This document shows, in pieces, positions 8,122 to 15,513 of a DNA stretch of 37,664 nucleotides. The first letter of the stretch is position 1. Each line of letters starts with the position of its first letter. A program made the position numbers and the translations under genes. Source of the stretch: Caulobacteraceae bacterium (lineage in GTDB: Bacteria; Pseudomonadota; Alphaproteobacteria; Caulobacterales; Caulobacteraceae); assembly GCA_947378235.1 (NCBI GenBank), contig CANCJE010000010.1, forward strand, positions 1 through 37,664, written 5' to 3'. The notes under the pieces were generated by a model. The model was not told where the DNA came from. It worked only from the letters and a program-made list of their open reading frames with translations, and made no database searches.

Positions 8122-8924
8122 AGGAGATCTCTTTCAATCTCAAGCGAAGGCAAGTTAGCAAATACACCGCTTGCGATCAGCTCAGAGAACATGATGGATT
8201 GATCAATGGGATCATCTACTGAGGAGGTCTCAGTTGCGGCGATCGCAAAGCTTTTGCCTGCATCGCACGCGGCTAGAAATGCGTAAGCCTTTGGTGAAAG
8301 ACACATAAATTTCACTTCATGACTTGGACGCCAGATCAATACCGCCTGCCAAACAGCCTCTAATTCAAGCACGCCCTCTGATGGAGAATGGCGCAAGGCT
8401 TGCCACAACTGAGGTATTGAATGATCAAACCAGGCCAATCGGGCGGAATCTATCAGCTGGAGACCGATCCGATCGAACCCCTCAATCAAGAGGCCAGCAT
8501 CCATGTCCATGAGCGGCGGGGTATCTGCCGCAAGATGAGACTCTGTCCAGAGGCGATCTAAACGCGCCAAGTCTGACAGGTACCACATTTCCTTCGCGGG
8601 TTCGAACCGACTAAGCCAGTCAGGAAAGGTGACCCCATAATCCACAAGTACCGCGCATCCCGGCGGATAGGACCGTGCAAATATCACACTTGCTTCTTGC
8701 ATCCATTCCGGCCCGACAACCTTCAAGACGGTCGGAAATGATGCTGCAAGCGCATCGGCCAAGGCCTTGTGGACTGTGTTTCGGTAGACTTGGAGCGCTG
8801 CCAATCCTTGCTCAGCGTCAGCCCACCAAGGCTCGAGAGCCTGATCGCTGCCCTTCAAGGCCGCCCATAGGGCGTGCTGAAAATTGGCGTTGCTGGGATC
8901 AAATATTGAGGCTGCAACAGGCAT
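8118..8924 (-). CDS. bufC: BufC/HvfC-type partner protein (DUF2063)
   Basis: A 268-aa protein with the DUF2063 N-terminal helical domain. Recognisable elements are LAALQVYRNTVHKALADAL and FPTVLKVVG (about residues 42-75), then FARSYPPGCAVLVDYG and LARLDRLWTESH. The C-terminal half is divergent, as in the family. DUF2063 proteins are partners of the MNIO (DUF692) enzyme and are thought to help recognise the precursor peptide. The ATG at 8922-8924 has no clear ribosome binding site, and a strong hairpin ends only a few bases before it (8930-8957). It is cotranscribed with bufA upstream and doxX downstream (4-bp overlap). Confidence 0.9.
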   Translation of the reverse strand: MPVAASIFDPSNANFQHALWAALKGSDQALEPWWADAEQGLAALQVYRNTVHKALADALAASFPTVLKVVGPEWMQEASVIFARSYPPGCAVLVDYGVTFPDWLSRFEPAKEMWYLSDLARLDRLWTESHLAADTPPLMDMDAGLLIEGFDRIGLQLIDSARLAWFDHSIPQLWQALRHSPSEGVLELEAVWQAVLIWRPSHEVKFMCLSPKAYAFLAACDAGKSFAIAATETSSVDDPIDQSIMFSELIASGVFANLPSLEIERDLL

Positions 8925-8929
8925 AGATC

Positions 8930-8957
8930 AGCGGCCCGATACGAATAGCGGGCCGCT
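8930..8957 (-). promoter_or_regulatory. Hairpin between bufA and bufC
   Basis: A perfect 9-bp inverted repeat (AGCGGCCCG and CGGGCCGCT) around a 10-nt loop lies in the 89-bp gap between bufA and bufC. It lacks a U-tract, so it is not a classical terminator. It covers the place where a bufC ribosome binding site would be, so it may lower bufC translation or stabilise the upstream bufA mRNA segment. Confidence 0.6.
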
Positions 8958-9013
8958 GGCAACGACTGGAGGCAAGTGGGACATCGTAAGACGGATCATT
9001 GCCCCCTCCCCAC

Positions 9014-9286
9014 CTATGCTTTGGGGATCAAAGAGCCATGCCCCGTAGGGGTCTTGATGGCCAAGCAGGTACCTTTGGGAACTTGCTTAAAGGCCTTGCC
9101 GTCATAATCGACTTTCGACGTACCTGCACAGGTCGTGCCAGCTCCGGCCTTACAATCATTTTGCCCGGCCTTGGCAACCCCGTAACATTTTTCGGTTTCT
9201 GCGGGCTTCTTATCGGCTGCAATCGCTGCACCGGCAACAAAGGCCAGTGCGGCCGCCATAGCGATGCCACTTTTCAGATAACTCAT
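9014..9286 (-). CDS. bufA: Bufferin-type metallophore precursor BufA1 (DUF2282)
   Basis: A 90-aa exported protein. The signal peptide is [20 protein letters not shown] with cleavage after AIAA. The mature part has four cysteines: [16 protein letters not shown], then TTCAG and KGTCLAIK, ending GHGSLIPKA, the DUF2282 pattern. Bufferins are ribosomally made peptides in which the MNIO enzyme converts cysteines to copper-binding thiooxazole groups before export, protecting the periplasm from copper. I chose ATG 9286 because GGAG precedes it and the signal peptide starts there. A longer frame to 9337 would begin at the predicted transcription start. A SigF-type promoter lies at 9347-9372. Confidence 0.93.
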   Translation of the reverse strand: MSYLKSGIAMAAALAFVAGAAIAADKKPAETEKCYGVAKAGQNDCKAGAGTTCAGTSKVDYDGKAFKQVPKGTCLAIKTPTGHGSLIPKA

Positions 9287-9346
9287 CGTCGATCTCCATT
9301 TATAACCTATAGCTGTGACGCCCAATTTAGAGGCCACTGATAGTCA

Positions 9347-9372
9347 TACGCTGGAGCAGACTTTTGAGTTAC
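9347..9372 (-). promoter_or_regulatory. ECF (SigF-type) promoter of bufA
   Basis: On the minus strand the -35 element GTAACT (9372-9367) is separated by exactly 16 bp from a -10 element CGTA (9350-9347). The same layout occurs before bufB. It resembles the Caulobacter SigF motif as I recall it (GTAACC-N16-CGAA). The predicted transcript would start near 9340, about 55 nt before the bufA ATG. Confidence 0.65.
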
Positions 9373-9513
9373 AAAGGCAGAATGATATTCTACTTTCAGT
9401 ATTGTAATGGGGGTGGTGCCGCCATTATGCGATTGGTAGATTCAGGCCCTATCAAGTTTTAGCCTGCGCAAAACAGCGAGCGGCAATGGCCTAACCGCCG
9501 ATAACTTTTTGCG

Positions 9514-10374
9514 TCAAACTGGCCTTGCCAGAGCCGGGGTCTGAGGCGCAGTAAAATTGGCAACGAGACGATGAGCCCGATCACGTTCGAGCATCATTTC
9601 GCTATAGCTGGGTATGTTGTCGTCCCGCTCGATCAAGGTCGGCCTTGAGCCGATGAGCGCTATGAAATCACGATATAAAGACCAAACGCCGTCCGCAATT
9701 GGACTGGCATGGGTGTCTATCAGCATATCGCAATTTGGACCTGGATCGGCGTTATGACCGGCGAGATGAATCTCACCAATGGCCTTCTCAGGAAGCTGAA
9801 GCAGGTAACTCAGCGCATCAACGCCAATATTATGGGCACTGATGTAGACGTTGTTGAGATCGACCAGAAGTCCGCATCCGGTTCTCTGGACCAGCTGCGA
9901 AAGGAAATCCGCCTCATCCATGTCGTGTCCACGGAGCGGCATATAGTGCGATGGATTTTCAATCAGCAGCTGCACCCCCAATGTCGATTGCGCGCACTCG
10001 ACATTGCGCGCGATGGTTTCAAGGGCCTGATGGGTTCTGGGAAAAGGCAGAAGGTCAGGGGCGTATGCGCCGGACAATCTCGACCAGGCCAAGTGTTCCG
10101 AGACAACAAATGGCTCGAACCGATCGATTAGCCGCTTAAGCGCTTGAAGGTGAACGGGATCAGGCCGCTCATTAGAGGCCAGTGACATCCCAACCCCGTG
10201 CAACGAAAGTGGATGGTTAGTCCTTATGCGTTGAAGCCAAGTCAAACGCGGCCCGCCGTCCACCATGTAGTTTTCCGGGTGAACCTCAAACCAAAGCCCG
10301 GCTCGACGATCCTGCTCCGCTTCGACAAAATGCTCTGGCTTCAAGCCAATACCGGCAGTCGGACAATCAGTCAT
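9514..10374 (-). CDS. bufB: MNIO-family peptide-modifying enzyme BufB (DUF692)
   Basis: A 286-aa DUF692/MNIO enzyme with a TIM-barrel fold carrying two or three iron ions. Visible family motifs are GIGLKPEHF near the start, WFEVHPENYMVDGG, LSLHGVGMSLAS, VVSEHLAWS, LLIENPSHYM, GCGLLVDLNNVYISAHN, EIHLAGHN and a late TLIERDDNIPS. These supply the His, Asp, Glu and Asn ligands of the iron centre. It oxidatively converts cysteines of the BufA peptide. No alternative start exists because an in-frame stop lies about 17 codons upstream. The ribosome binding site is poor, so coupling to a short leader reading frame is possible. Here bufB precedes bufA, whereas bufA is usually first. Confidence 0.95.
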   Translation of the reverse strand: MTDCPTAGIGLKPEHFVEAEQDRRAGLWFEVHPENYMVDGGPRLTWLQRIRTNHPLSLHGVGMSLASNERPDPVHLQALKRLIDRFEPFVVSEHLAWSRLSGAYAPDLLPFPRTHQALETIARNVECAQSTLGVQLLIENPSHYMPLRGHDMDEADFLSQLVQRTGCGLLVDLNNVYISAHNIGVDALSYLLQLPEKAIGEIHLAGHNADPGPNCDMLIDTHASPIADGVWSLYRDFIALIGSRPTLIERDDNIPSYSEMMLERDRAHRLVANFTAPQTPALARPV

Positions 10375-10468
10375 CGCACCGTGTATCCAATCTTGACGCT
10401 GCGGCGGTTATGGATGGACCACTCAATAGGTTTACGGTGCACACGACAGCTGACACATTCAAATTCAT
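10367..10468 (-). CDS. Possible 33-aa leader peptide overlapping bufB start
   Basis: A frame starts at ATG 10468 and ends at TGA 10367-10369, so its stop overlaps the bufB start (ATGACTGA). It encodes 33 residues beginning MNLNVSAVVCTVNLL with two cysteines. It lies inside the predicted leader of the bufB mRNA. No ribosome binding site is seen, so it may be chance. Its interest is that it could couple translation into the poorly initiated bufB. Confidence 0.25.
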   Translation of the reverse strand: MNLNVSAVVCTVNLLSGPSITAAASRLDTRCDD

Positions 10469-10530
10469 AGGCTACCAAAATCTCATAGTCGGGATATCTG
10501 ACCGGCGTTTGTCGATCCCCTCCTATGCTT

Positions 10531-10556
10531 TACGCATGGATTGGGTTTCGAATTAC
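10531..10556 (-). promoter_or_regulatory. ECF (SigF-type) promoter of bufB
   Basis: On the minus strand GTAATT (10556-10551), then 16 bp, then CGTA (10534-10531). This repeats the -35 core, spacing and -10 of the promoter before bufA. The predicted leader to the bufB ATG is about 150 nt. Confidence 0.6.
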
Positions 10557-10650
10557 ATCGCCTCATTAAAATTCGCATTTTCATAGGGTTGCAGCACAAT
10601 AGCAGAGATCAATAGAACAGCGGATTAGGGCGCTCAACATCCGCTGCCCA

Positions 10651-11316
10651 TTATCGTAATCTCAACAAGTTACCGCCGAATAGCGCTACAGTTCCTGTGA
10701 AAACAGTGACCGCAACGCCGTAAACCAGAACGATATAGACTGGTGCGTCCATAGTGCAGTGGAGCGCGTAGGCTGATGCCATTAGCGATGCGGTTGCCAA
10801 ACCACTCATCGCTGCCATGGCCCGAGGAAAGGATGTAGCCCCTTGGCGCAACCAATATTTCCAAAGCACAAACATACCCAATGACCCACCAACCCAAATG
10901 GTCGCAAAACAGCTCAAGACATTTTCATTTAGCTGCCGAGCAGAGGCATTCCAGCCCTTAGTCGCGAGTTGGAACCCCATATTGACGATGGCAATCCCTG
11001 AGCCACCGAAGATTGGAAAGATTTGTAAAAGCTTGATTTCAGACTCTGGTCGATTAAGCCGCGATACCGCCGACAAGGCCGTGACGCCAAGAGTGAAAAA
11101 TAACAGGGGCTTGCCAATCGGGGTGAAATGGGATGGCAAAACACCTTTTGACAGGGCTATAACTTCGGGGCGGAAGCTATAGACGAAGAAAACAAATGCG
11201 GTGGCCGTCATCAACCCGATAAACGCGCCAAACCAAAGTCGGCTAGCCCGCAATAGGCGAACCGGTTTTAGATCGTCTGCAAGTCTATCTATCAGGTCGT
11301 CAAGGTGACTGTTCAT
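10651..11316 (-). CDS. nrsF: NrsF-type membrane anti-sigma factor (DUF1109)
   Basis: A 221-aa protein with a charged N-terminal cytoplasmic segment (LDDLIDRLADDLKPVRLL, about residues 5-22) followed by about six hydrophobic helices. This is the DUF1109 layout of Caulobacter NrsF, which holds SigF at the membrane. It has exactly two cysteines, at about residues 136 (LSCFA) and 187 (LHCTMDAP). In Caulobacter NrsF two conserved cysteines are needed for the response to heavy metals. I chose ATG 11316, 7 bp after the sigma gene stop; a GTG at 11343 that would overlap it is the alternative. It is the last gene of a two-gene sigF-nrsF operon and a 180-bp or longer gap with a new promoter follows. 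Confidence 0.9.
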   Translation of the reverse strand: MNSHLDDLIDRLADDLKPVRLLRASRLWFGAFIGLMTATAFVFFVYSFRPEVIALSKGVLPSHFTPIGKPLLFFTLGVTALSAVSRLNRPESEIKLLQIFPIFGGSGIAIVNMGFQLATKGWNASARQLNENVLSCFATIWVGGSLGMFVLWKYWLRQGATSFPRAMAAMSGLATASLMASAYALHCTMDAPVYIVLVYGVAVTVFTGTVALFGGNLLRLR

Positions 11317-11323
11317 CGCCTGC

Positions 11324-11857
11324 CTACCTACTCCGACCACCAACTAAAGCCTGTAATTTTCTCATCCCTCTATGTATCGCAACCTTTACCGCTGAGGTAT
11401 TTTTAGACACTTTTTGCGCAACCTCTTCCGCGGTAAAACCTTCCAGTTTTTGCAGAGAAATACAACGAGCCTGGTCCTTAGGGAGTTGAGCAAGAAGAAT
11501 CGCAACGTCCCTGTGGGCTAAATCGGTCCCTAGGCCATCCGCCAAGCCAAGATCTTCAGTCAACTCGACATGGACTCGCCTTTTAGCCCGGCGCACATAA
11601 TCAATCAATTTATGTCGCGCTACTGCGGCAATCCAGGGCATAAAGGGCGAGTTGGGATCATAGGTGTGCCGCTTCTCGTGCAAACTCATCAAGGTCATCT
11701 GTACCAAATCTTCGATATCAGCGCCCCGTAACCGTCGGTCGAAATAGTCCACTAACCATGGTCGCAACGATTGGAGAAGGTTGCGGTATGCCCGTGCATC
11801 ACCATCCAACGCTGCGCGCATCATGGCCTGCCATTCATCGGGACTGTAAGTTGACAT
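11324..11857 (-). CDS. sigF: ECF sigma factor, SigF-like
   Basis: A 177-aa ECF sigma factor. Region 2 includes YRNLLQSLRPWLVDYFDRRL, then ADIEDLVQMTLMSLHEKR and PWIAAVARHKLIDYVRRAKR. Region 4 includes LAQLPKDQARCISLQKLEG and a helix-turn-helix with FTAEEVAQKVSKNTSAVKVA. I chose ATG 11857 because sigma region 2 begins shortly after it and family length is about 175-180; the frame stays open further upstream. It directs RNA polymerase to the buf promoters when NrsF releases it. No copy of the buf promoter pattern was found in front of sigF itself. Confidence 0.92.
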   Translation of the reverse strand: MSTYSPDEWQAMMRAALDGDARAYRNLLQSLRPWLVDYFDRRLRGADIEDLVQMTLMSLHEKRHTYDPNSPFMPWIAAVARHKLIDYVRRAKRRVHVELTEDLGLADGLGTDLAHRDVAILLAQLPKDQARCISLQKLEGFTAEEVAQKVSKNTSAVKVAIHRGMRKLQALVGGRSR

Positions 11858-12422
11858 TGTCTCTGAATTTACGCTAACGCGCGGTTCCACAGATGCCCGC
11901 TTGGGTATAATCATCGCTAGCACATGAACTGAAACTGAACGGACATCCGTGCGGCAGGATGATCGGGGCGTGCAGGTGCGATTGGCTCGCATAAGTTCTG
12001 CGGCCCCGTAAAGAGGTTGAAGCTGAGTGAGCGCTTAACGAAAAGCCGCCTTGGCGTCGTTGCAGTCCATCTCAAGGCGTCAAAGCTTAACGCTATATGG
12101 CGTTGCGAAATATGCAGTGATCAATGCAGCGTGGGGTTCAACTCCAAGGCTCGTGACCCATGGGTCTAGGCCGCGGCGTGACGCTGGACTTCTAAAGGCA
12201 AGGCATGCCTGCGGCCACAATGGCTTCGTCGAAAGCGTTAACGGCCGCTTGGGAGATCGCCCAACTGTCCTCGCGACCTTTGTCTGAACTCAAACGGGTT
12301 CTTGTCTTTCGTCGACAGTCGAAGCAAGATCGGGGCGTGGTGACGAGGCTATATTAAGGTCCGTGCTCACACATCCCTGGGCAGGATCACCCCTCGGGGG
12401 CATGCTATCAGGGTGAATTTCA
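11858..12422. other. Intergenic region with a possible transposase scrap
   Basis: It holds the upstream region of sigF (-) and of the GST-like gene (+). A 78-codon plus-strand frame at 12051-12287 contains GHNGFVESVNGRL, which resembles the ENGFVESVNGRLRDE stretch of IS3-type integrase cores, but no flanking catalytic motif is intact. I regard it as a possible degraded insertion-sequence remnant rather than a gene. Confidence 0.35.
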
Positions 12423-13460
12423 ATGCCGGGAGATCGGGATTTCAGGATTGTCGGAGTCGGCGCGTCTCCCTACACGCGCAAACTCCGCGCAGCGGCGCGG
12501 TTTCGACGTCTGCCCTTTCGGTTTGTGGTGGCGGGCAGCAACGAGGCCAACGCCCTCCCAAAGCGGTCTTTACCGCTCTTGCCCTACCTCGTCGCGCCAG
12601 ATGCCGATGGCGCGCTCACGCAGGTGCAATCGGACTCAACGCCAATCCTGACCTTCCTCGACGAGGCCTATCCGCAGCGGCTTCTGCGGCCGACTGATCC
12701 CGCGCTTCGGCTCATTGACCTGTTGATCGAGGACTTTGGCGACGAATGGCTCAGCAAGTGCATGTTCCATTACCGCTGGTCTTATGCTCCCGACATAGCG
12801 CGTGCGAGCGCCTATCTTCCCTATACGACATTCATGCAGATAGCGCCTGATCAGGGCGTGCAGGCGGCCGCAGCTTTCGCCGCGCGCCAGATTTCACGCA
12901 TCGGTGTTGTCGGGTCGAACGCGATCACCGGGCCGGTGATCGAAGCGAGCTGGCTTCGCTATCTAGAGGTCTTTGACGCCCACCTACAGAACCAGCCTTT
13001 CCTTCTCGGCCACCGCCCTGGCGCAGGCGATTTTGCCTGTTACGGACAGATGACCATGCTGGTGATAACCGATCCGACCCCCGCGGCGGTCGCGCTTGAC
13101 GCCTCGCCGCGCGCCTATGCCTGGACGGAGCGGTGTGAAGATCTAAGCGGCCTTGATGTCAGCCAAGAAGACTGGATCGACCTTGAACAACCGTCCGAGA
13201 CCTTTCGGGCCCTCCTGACTGAGATCGGTCGGGTCTATGCGCCATTTATGCTGGCCAATGCAGATGCGGTGGCGCGCGGTGCAGAGCAGGTCATTTGTGA
13301 AATCGATGGCCAGCCCTGGAGGCAGGACCCCTTCGTCTACCAGGCCAAATGTCTGCGCTGGCTACGCGAGGCCTATTCGGCGCTAACGCCCGCTGACCAA
13401 GGCCGCGTTGACGCCATCCTTTCTGGCACTGGCTGTGAAGCGCTGTTCGAACGGGCGTAG
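12423..13460 (+). CDS. Glutathione S-transferase-like protein
   Basis: A 345-aa protein, longer than a typical 200-230-aa GST. The N-terminal thioredoxin-like domain begins RIVGVGASPYTRKLRAA, with a Ser-Pro-Tyr active-site-like motif, then a beta-strand and a QSDSTPILTFLDE stretch that matches the glutathione-binding loop of GST N domains. The remaining residues are helical, with LEVFDAHLQNQPFLLGHRPGAGDFA typical of GST C domains, plus a C-terminal extension of about 80 residues. It is cytoplasmic. AGGGTG precedes the ATG. It lies next to an exported amidohydrolase gene and a TetR/TonB pair, a context that suggests a catabolic or detoxification role, but the substrate is unknown. Confidence 0.8.
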   Translation: MPGDRDFRIVGVGASPYTRKLRAAARFRRLPFRFVVAGSNEANALPKRSLPLLPYLVAPDADGALTQVQSDSTPILTFLDEAYPQRLLRPTDPALRLIDLLIEDFGDEWLSKCMFHYRWSYAPDIARASAYLPYTTFMQIAPDQGVQAAAAFAARQISRIGVVGSNAITGPVIEASWLRYLEVFDAHLQNQPFLLGHRPGAGDFACYGQMTMLVITDPTPAAVALDASPRAYAWTERCEDLSGLDVSQEDWIDLEQPSETFRALLTEIGRVYAPFMLANADAVARGAEQVICEIDGQPWRQDPFVYQAKCLRWLREAYSALTPADQGRVDAILSGTGCEALFERA

Positions 13461-13623
13461 CCGACCGGCGCATTGAGGTCAGATCATTTATTGAACGTCA
13501 TAGACCCAATGTTCGACCCATGTGCCGCTCTGGGTAAAAAAGCCATCAGGACAGACCTCAAAGCCTTACGTTAAAGGGCATTGCAAATACGCGGATAATC
13601 GAGCCTGTTTTGGGTCCGAGGCG

Positions 13624-14748
13624 CTATTGACCCGCCCCGCCGGTAGGGTCTTTGCAGGTTCCATTCACCTCGGTGCCCGACAGTAAATAGGGTGCATGGT
13701 TCGAGGCCAATAGGTCCCACTCTTCGGCCTTCAGATCCAACTCTGCCTTCGCCTGAGTGTAATAGGAGGTAAGATCGCTGGGGAAAGTCCAGTCCGAGCC
13801 GAGAAGGAAATGGTTGATACCAATCTTGCGCATCAGTTTTTCAAGGTCTGCAAGTTGGTCAGGTGGTGGCGGGAGGTTGCCTGTTCCAAGCGCGCTACCC
13901 GGTATCATGGCGAGATCGAAATAGAGGTTCGCCGTCGCAGCAGGATCAGTGGTGACGGCGTCTGCGAACGCCCCGAGCGCGGATAATGTGTGGCTGCTAA
14001 TGCCCCCCTCCCCCCCGGCATGCGCAATTTGAACGGGTACACCACTGGAGAAGGGCAGGACTTCCTTGAGGAAGATCTCAGCATCTTTCGCACCATAGTC
14101 TAGTGATCTTGTTTGCAGGTGTATGATGATTGGAAAGCGCGCGTGCTTCGCCGCTAGGAATATGGCGGCGAGTTTTCGGACCTGCCTCGGCGATCTGAAA
14201 TTGAAATCCGAGTTTTCTAGGTGAAGCTTCAGGCCCGTGGCCCCACCCTTCCTGCTCCAATAAGCAATCTCATCGAGCGCGTTGGGCGAAAGTGGATCTA
14301 AGCTGACAAATGCAACTAGCCTGCCACAGTGGGACCTTGCCTCACCGACCACATATTCGTTTTCCCGACGCATCCCTGCAGCAACATTGACGCCAAGCCT
14401 ACCGACTTCGGGGGACCCATAAAAATAGGCAGTCGAGAGAATGACGCCCCGCTCTATACCGGCTTGGTCCAGTGCGTCGACGGCCCTCTGACCGGTCGAG
14501 GCTTTAATGGAGATCGTGGGCGGGCACTTGGTAGTGCCGAGTTTGCGACAAAAGATTTCAAGAATTCTCTCCGCTTCGGGCGAGAAAATGTGCATGTGAT
14601 GATCAGCCATGGGGGGCTGCGACAGCACGGCCGCCTCGACTTGCCCGAGCGCCGCGCCCCATGACACGGCTATTGTCAACCCAAGCAGAGCTAGGCCTGC
14701 ATTCGAGGTTTTTTGTCGCCATAGACGACGGACAGTTCGATCTACCAT
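13624..14748 (-). CDS. Exported amidohydrolase-family metal hydrolase
   Basis: A 374-aa amidohydrolase of the PF04909 (amidohydrolase 2) type. A basic N-terminus and hydrophobic segment (about residues 17-40) form a signal peptide. Metal-ligand motifs are visible in order: HHMHIF at about residues 50-55, GLKLHLENSDF, IIIHLQTR, VQIAHAGGEGG, and a late LLGSDWTFPS with the active-site Asp. The family hydrolyses or decarboxylates ring-derived substrates using a metal ion. I chose ATG 14748; a GTG at 14763 is possible. It is transcribed away from the TetR gene, with an inverted repeat between them (14781-14804), so it is probably a target of that regulator. Confidence 0.85.
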   Translation of the reverse strand: MVDRTVRRLWRQKTSNAGLALLGLTIAVSWGAALGQVEAAVLSQPPMADHHMHIFSPEAERILEIFCRKLGTTKCPPTISIKASTGQRAVDALDQAGIERGVILSTAYFYGSPEVGRLGVNVAAGMRRENEYVVGEARSHCGRLVAFVSLDPLSPNALDEIAYWSRKGGATGLKLHLENSDFNFRSPRQVRKLAAIFLAAKHARFPIIIHLQTRSLDYGAKDAEIFLKEVLPFSSGVPVQIAHAGGEGGISSHTLSALGAFADAVTTDPAATANLYFDLAMIPGSALGTGNLPPPPDQLADLEKLMRKIGINHFLLGSDWTFPSDLTSYYTQAKAELDLKAEEWDLLASNHAPYLLSGTEVNGTCKDPTGGAGQ

Positions 14749-14780
14749 AATGTCTAACGCCACAAATTAAATCAGCGAAA

Positions 14781-14804
14781 ATAAGAGAGAAGGGCCTCTC
14801 TTAT
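14781..14804. promoter_or_regulatory. Candidate TetR operator between amidohydrolase and TetR genes
   Basis: A perfect 9-bp inverted repeat (ATAAGAGAG and CTCTCTTAT) with a 6-nt spacer sits in the 91-bp gap between the divergent genes. Its right half (CCTCTCTT) recurs in a second inverted repeat before the TonB receptor gene. This size and symmetry suit a TetR dimer. Confidence 0.65.
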
Positions 14805-14839
14805 GTCAACCTGATCGATCGGACGAAAGCGAGCGACCA

Positions 14840-15430
14840 ATGCCCAAGCGTAGCGCCAGCTATATGGAAGACCGTCGCAGCGCCATTCTCGACGCCGCCG
14901 ACGCCTGCCTCGACCGGGATGGGATGGGAGGGATTTCGACCACGGCCATTTGCAAAGAGGCTGGGATAAGCATGGGCGCGCTCTACACCCATTTCCCAGC
15001 CAAGGACGACATTATCTTCGCGCTTGCGGAGCGCCGATCTGGCGAACGCAGATCGCATTATGCATTCGAAACAACGGACGAAATGCGCAGATCGATCCTC
15101 GCCCTCTTCGATCTTTGGATTCACCGAACGGATCGACTTCGAGGTGAATTCGAGTTGTTGGTCGCCAAATCTAGAGATCTGGAATTCGTCCGGGTGATGG
15201 AGCTCACGGAAACCCTGAGTGATCTGCGCAACTCACTCGAGAAACTTGTCGATTCTGGTGAGCTACCGGCAGGGTTAAATACACTCGCGGCGGCTGAAGC
15301 GATCGAAGCAAATTTGATTGGGACAACATTTTCCGTCGTAATCGGCAAGCTTGGGGTTGAGACGGCGCGGACAGTTCTATTGGTTTTGCTGGATAGCCTT
15401 GGCGCTGCAGACGGACGGATGAGCGAGTGA
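14840..15430 (+). CDS. TetR family transcriptional regulator
   Basis: A 196-aa TetR-type repressor. The N-terminal DNA-binding domain has RSAILDAADACLDRDG, then the helix-turn-helix GISTTAICKEAGISMGALYTHF and the usual KDDIIFAL after it. The C-terminal ligand domain (about residues 75-196) is helical and unrelated to the other TetR in this window. It is divergent from the amidohydrolase gene and is followed 83 bp later by a TonB receptor gene. Similar inverted repeats stand before both transcription units, so autorepression and control of substrate uptake are inferred. The inducer is unknown. Confidence 0.9.
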   Translation: MPKRSASYMEDRRSAILDAADACLDRDGMGGISTTAICKEAGISMGALYTHFPAKDDIIFALAERRSGERRSHYAFETTDEMRRSILALFDLWIHRTDRLRGEFELLVAKSRDLEFVRVMELTETLSDLRNSLEKLVDSGELPAGLNTLAAAEAIEANLIGTTFSVVIGKLGVETARTVLLVLLDSLGAADGRMSE

Positions 15431-15457
15431 CGGTAATGATCCCCCGGAAATAATTTC

Positions 15458-15488
15458 TTGACAAAAAAAGAGCGTCCTCTCTTTTTGT
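15458..15488 (+). promoter_or_regulatory. Promoter/operator of TonB receptor gene
   Basis: TTGACA at 15458-15463 is a consensus -35. Immediately after its start lies an inverted repeat (ACAAAAAAAGAG and CTCTCTTTTTGT, one mismatch, 4-nt spacer, 15461-15488) that shares CCTCTCTT with the repeat at 14781-14804. An operator covering the core promoter would let the TetR protein block transcription directly. The -10 (CTTTTT region) is weak. Confidence 0.6.
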
Positions 15489-15513
15489 TTGCAGGATTTG
15501 GGGAGACGTTATC

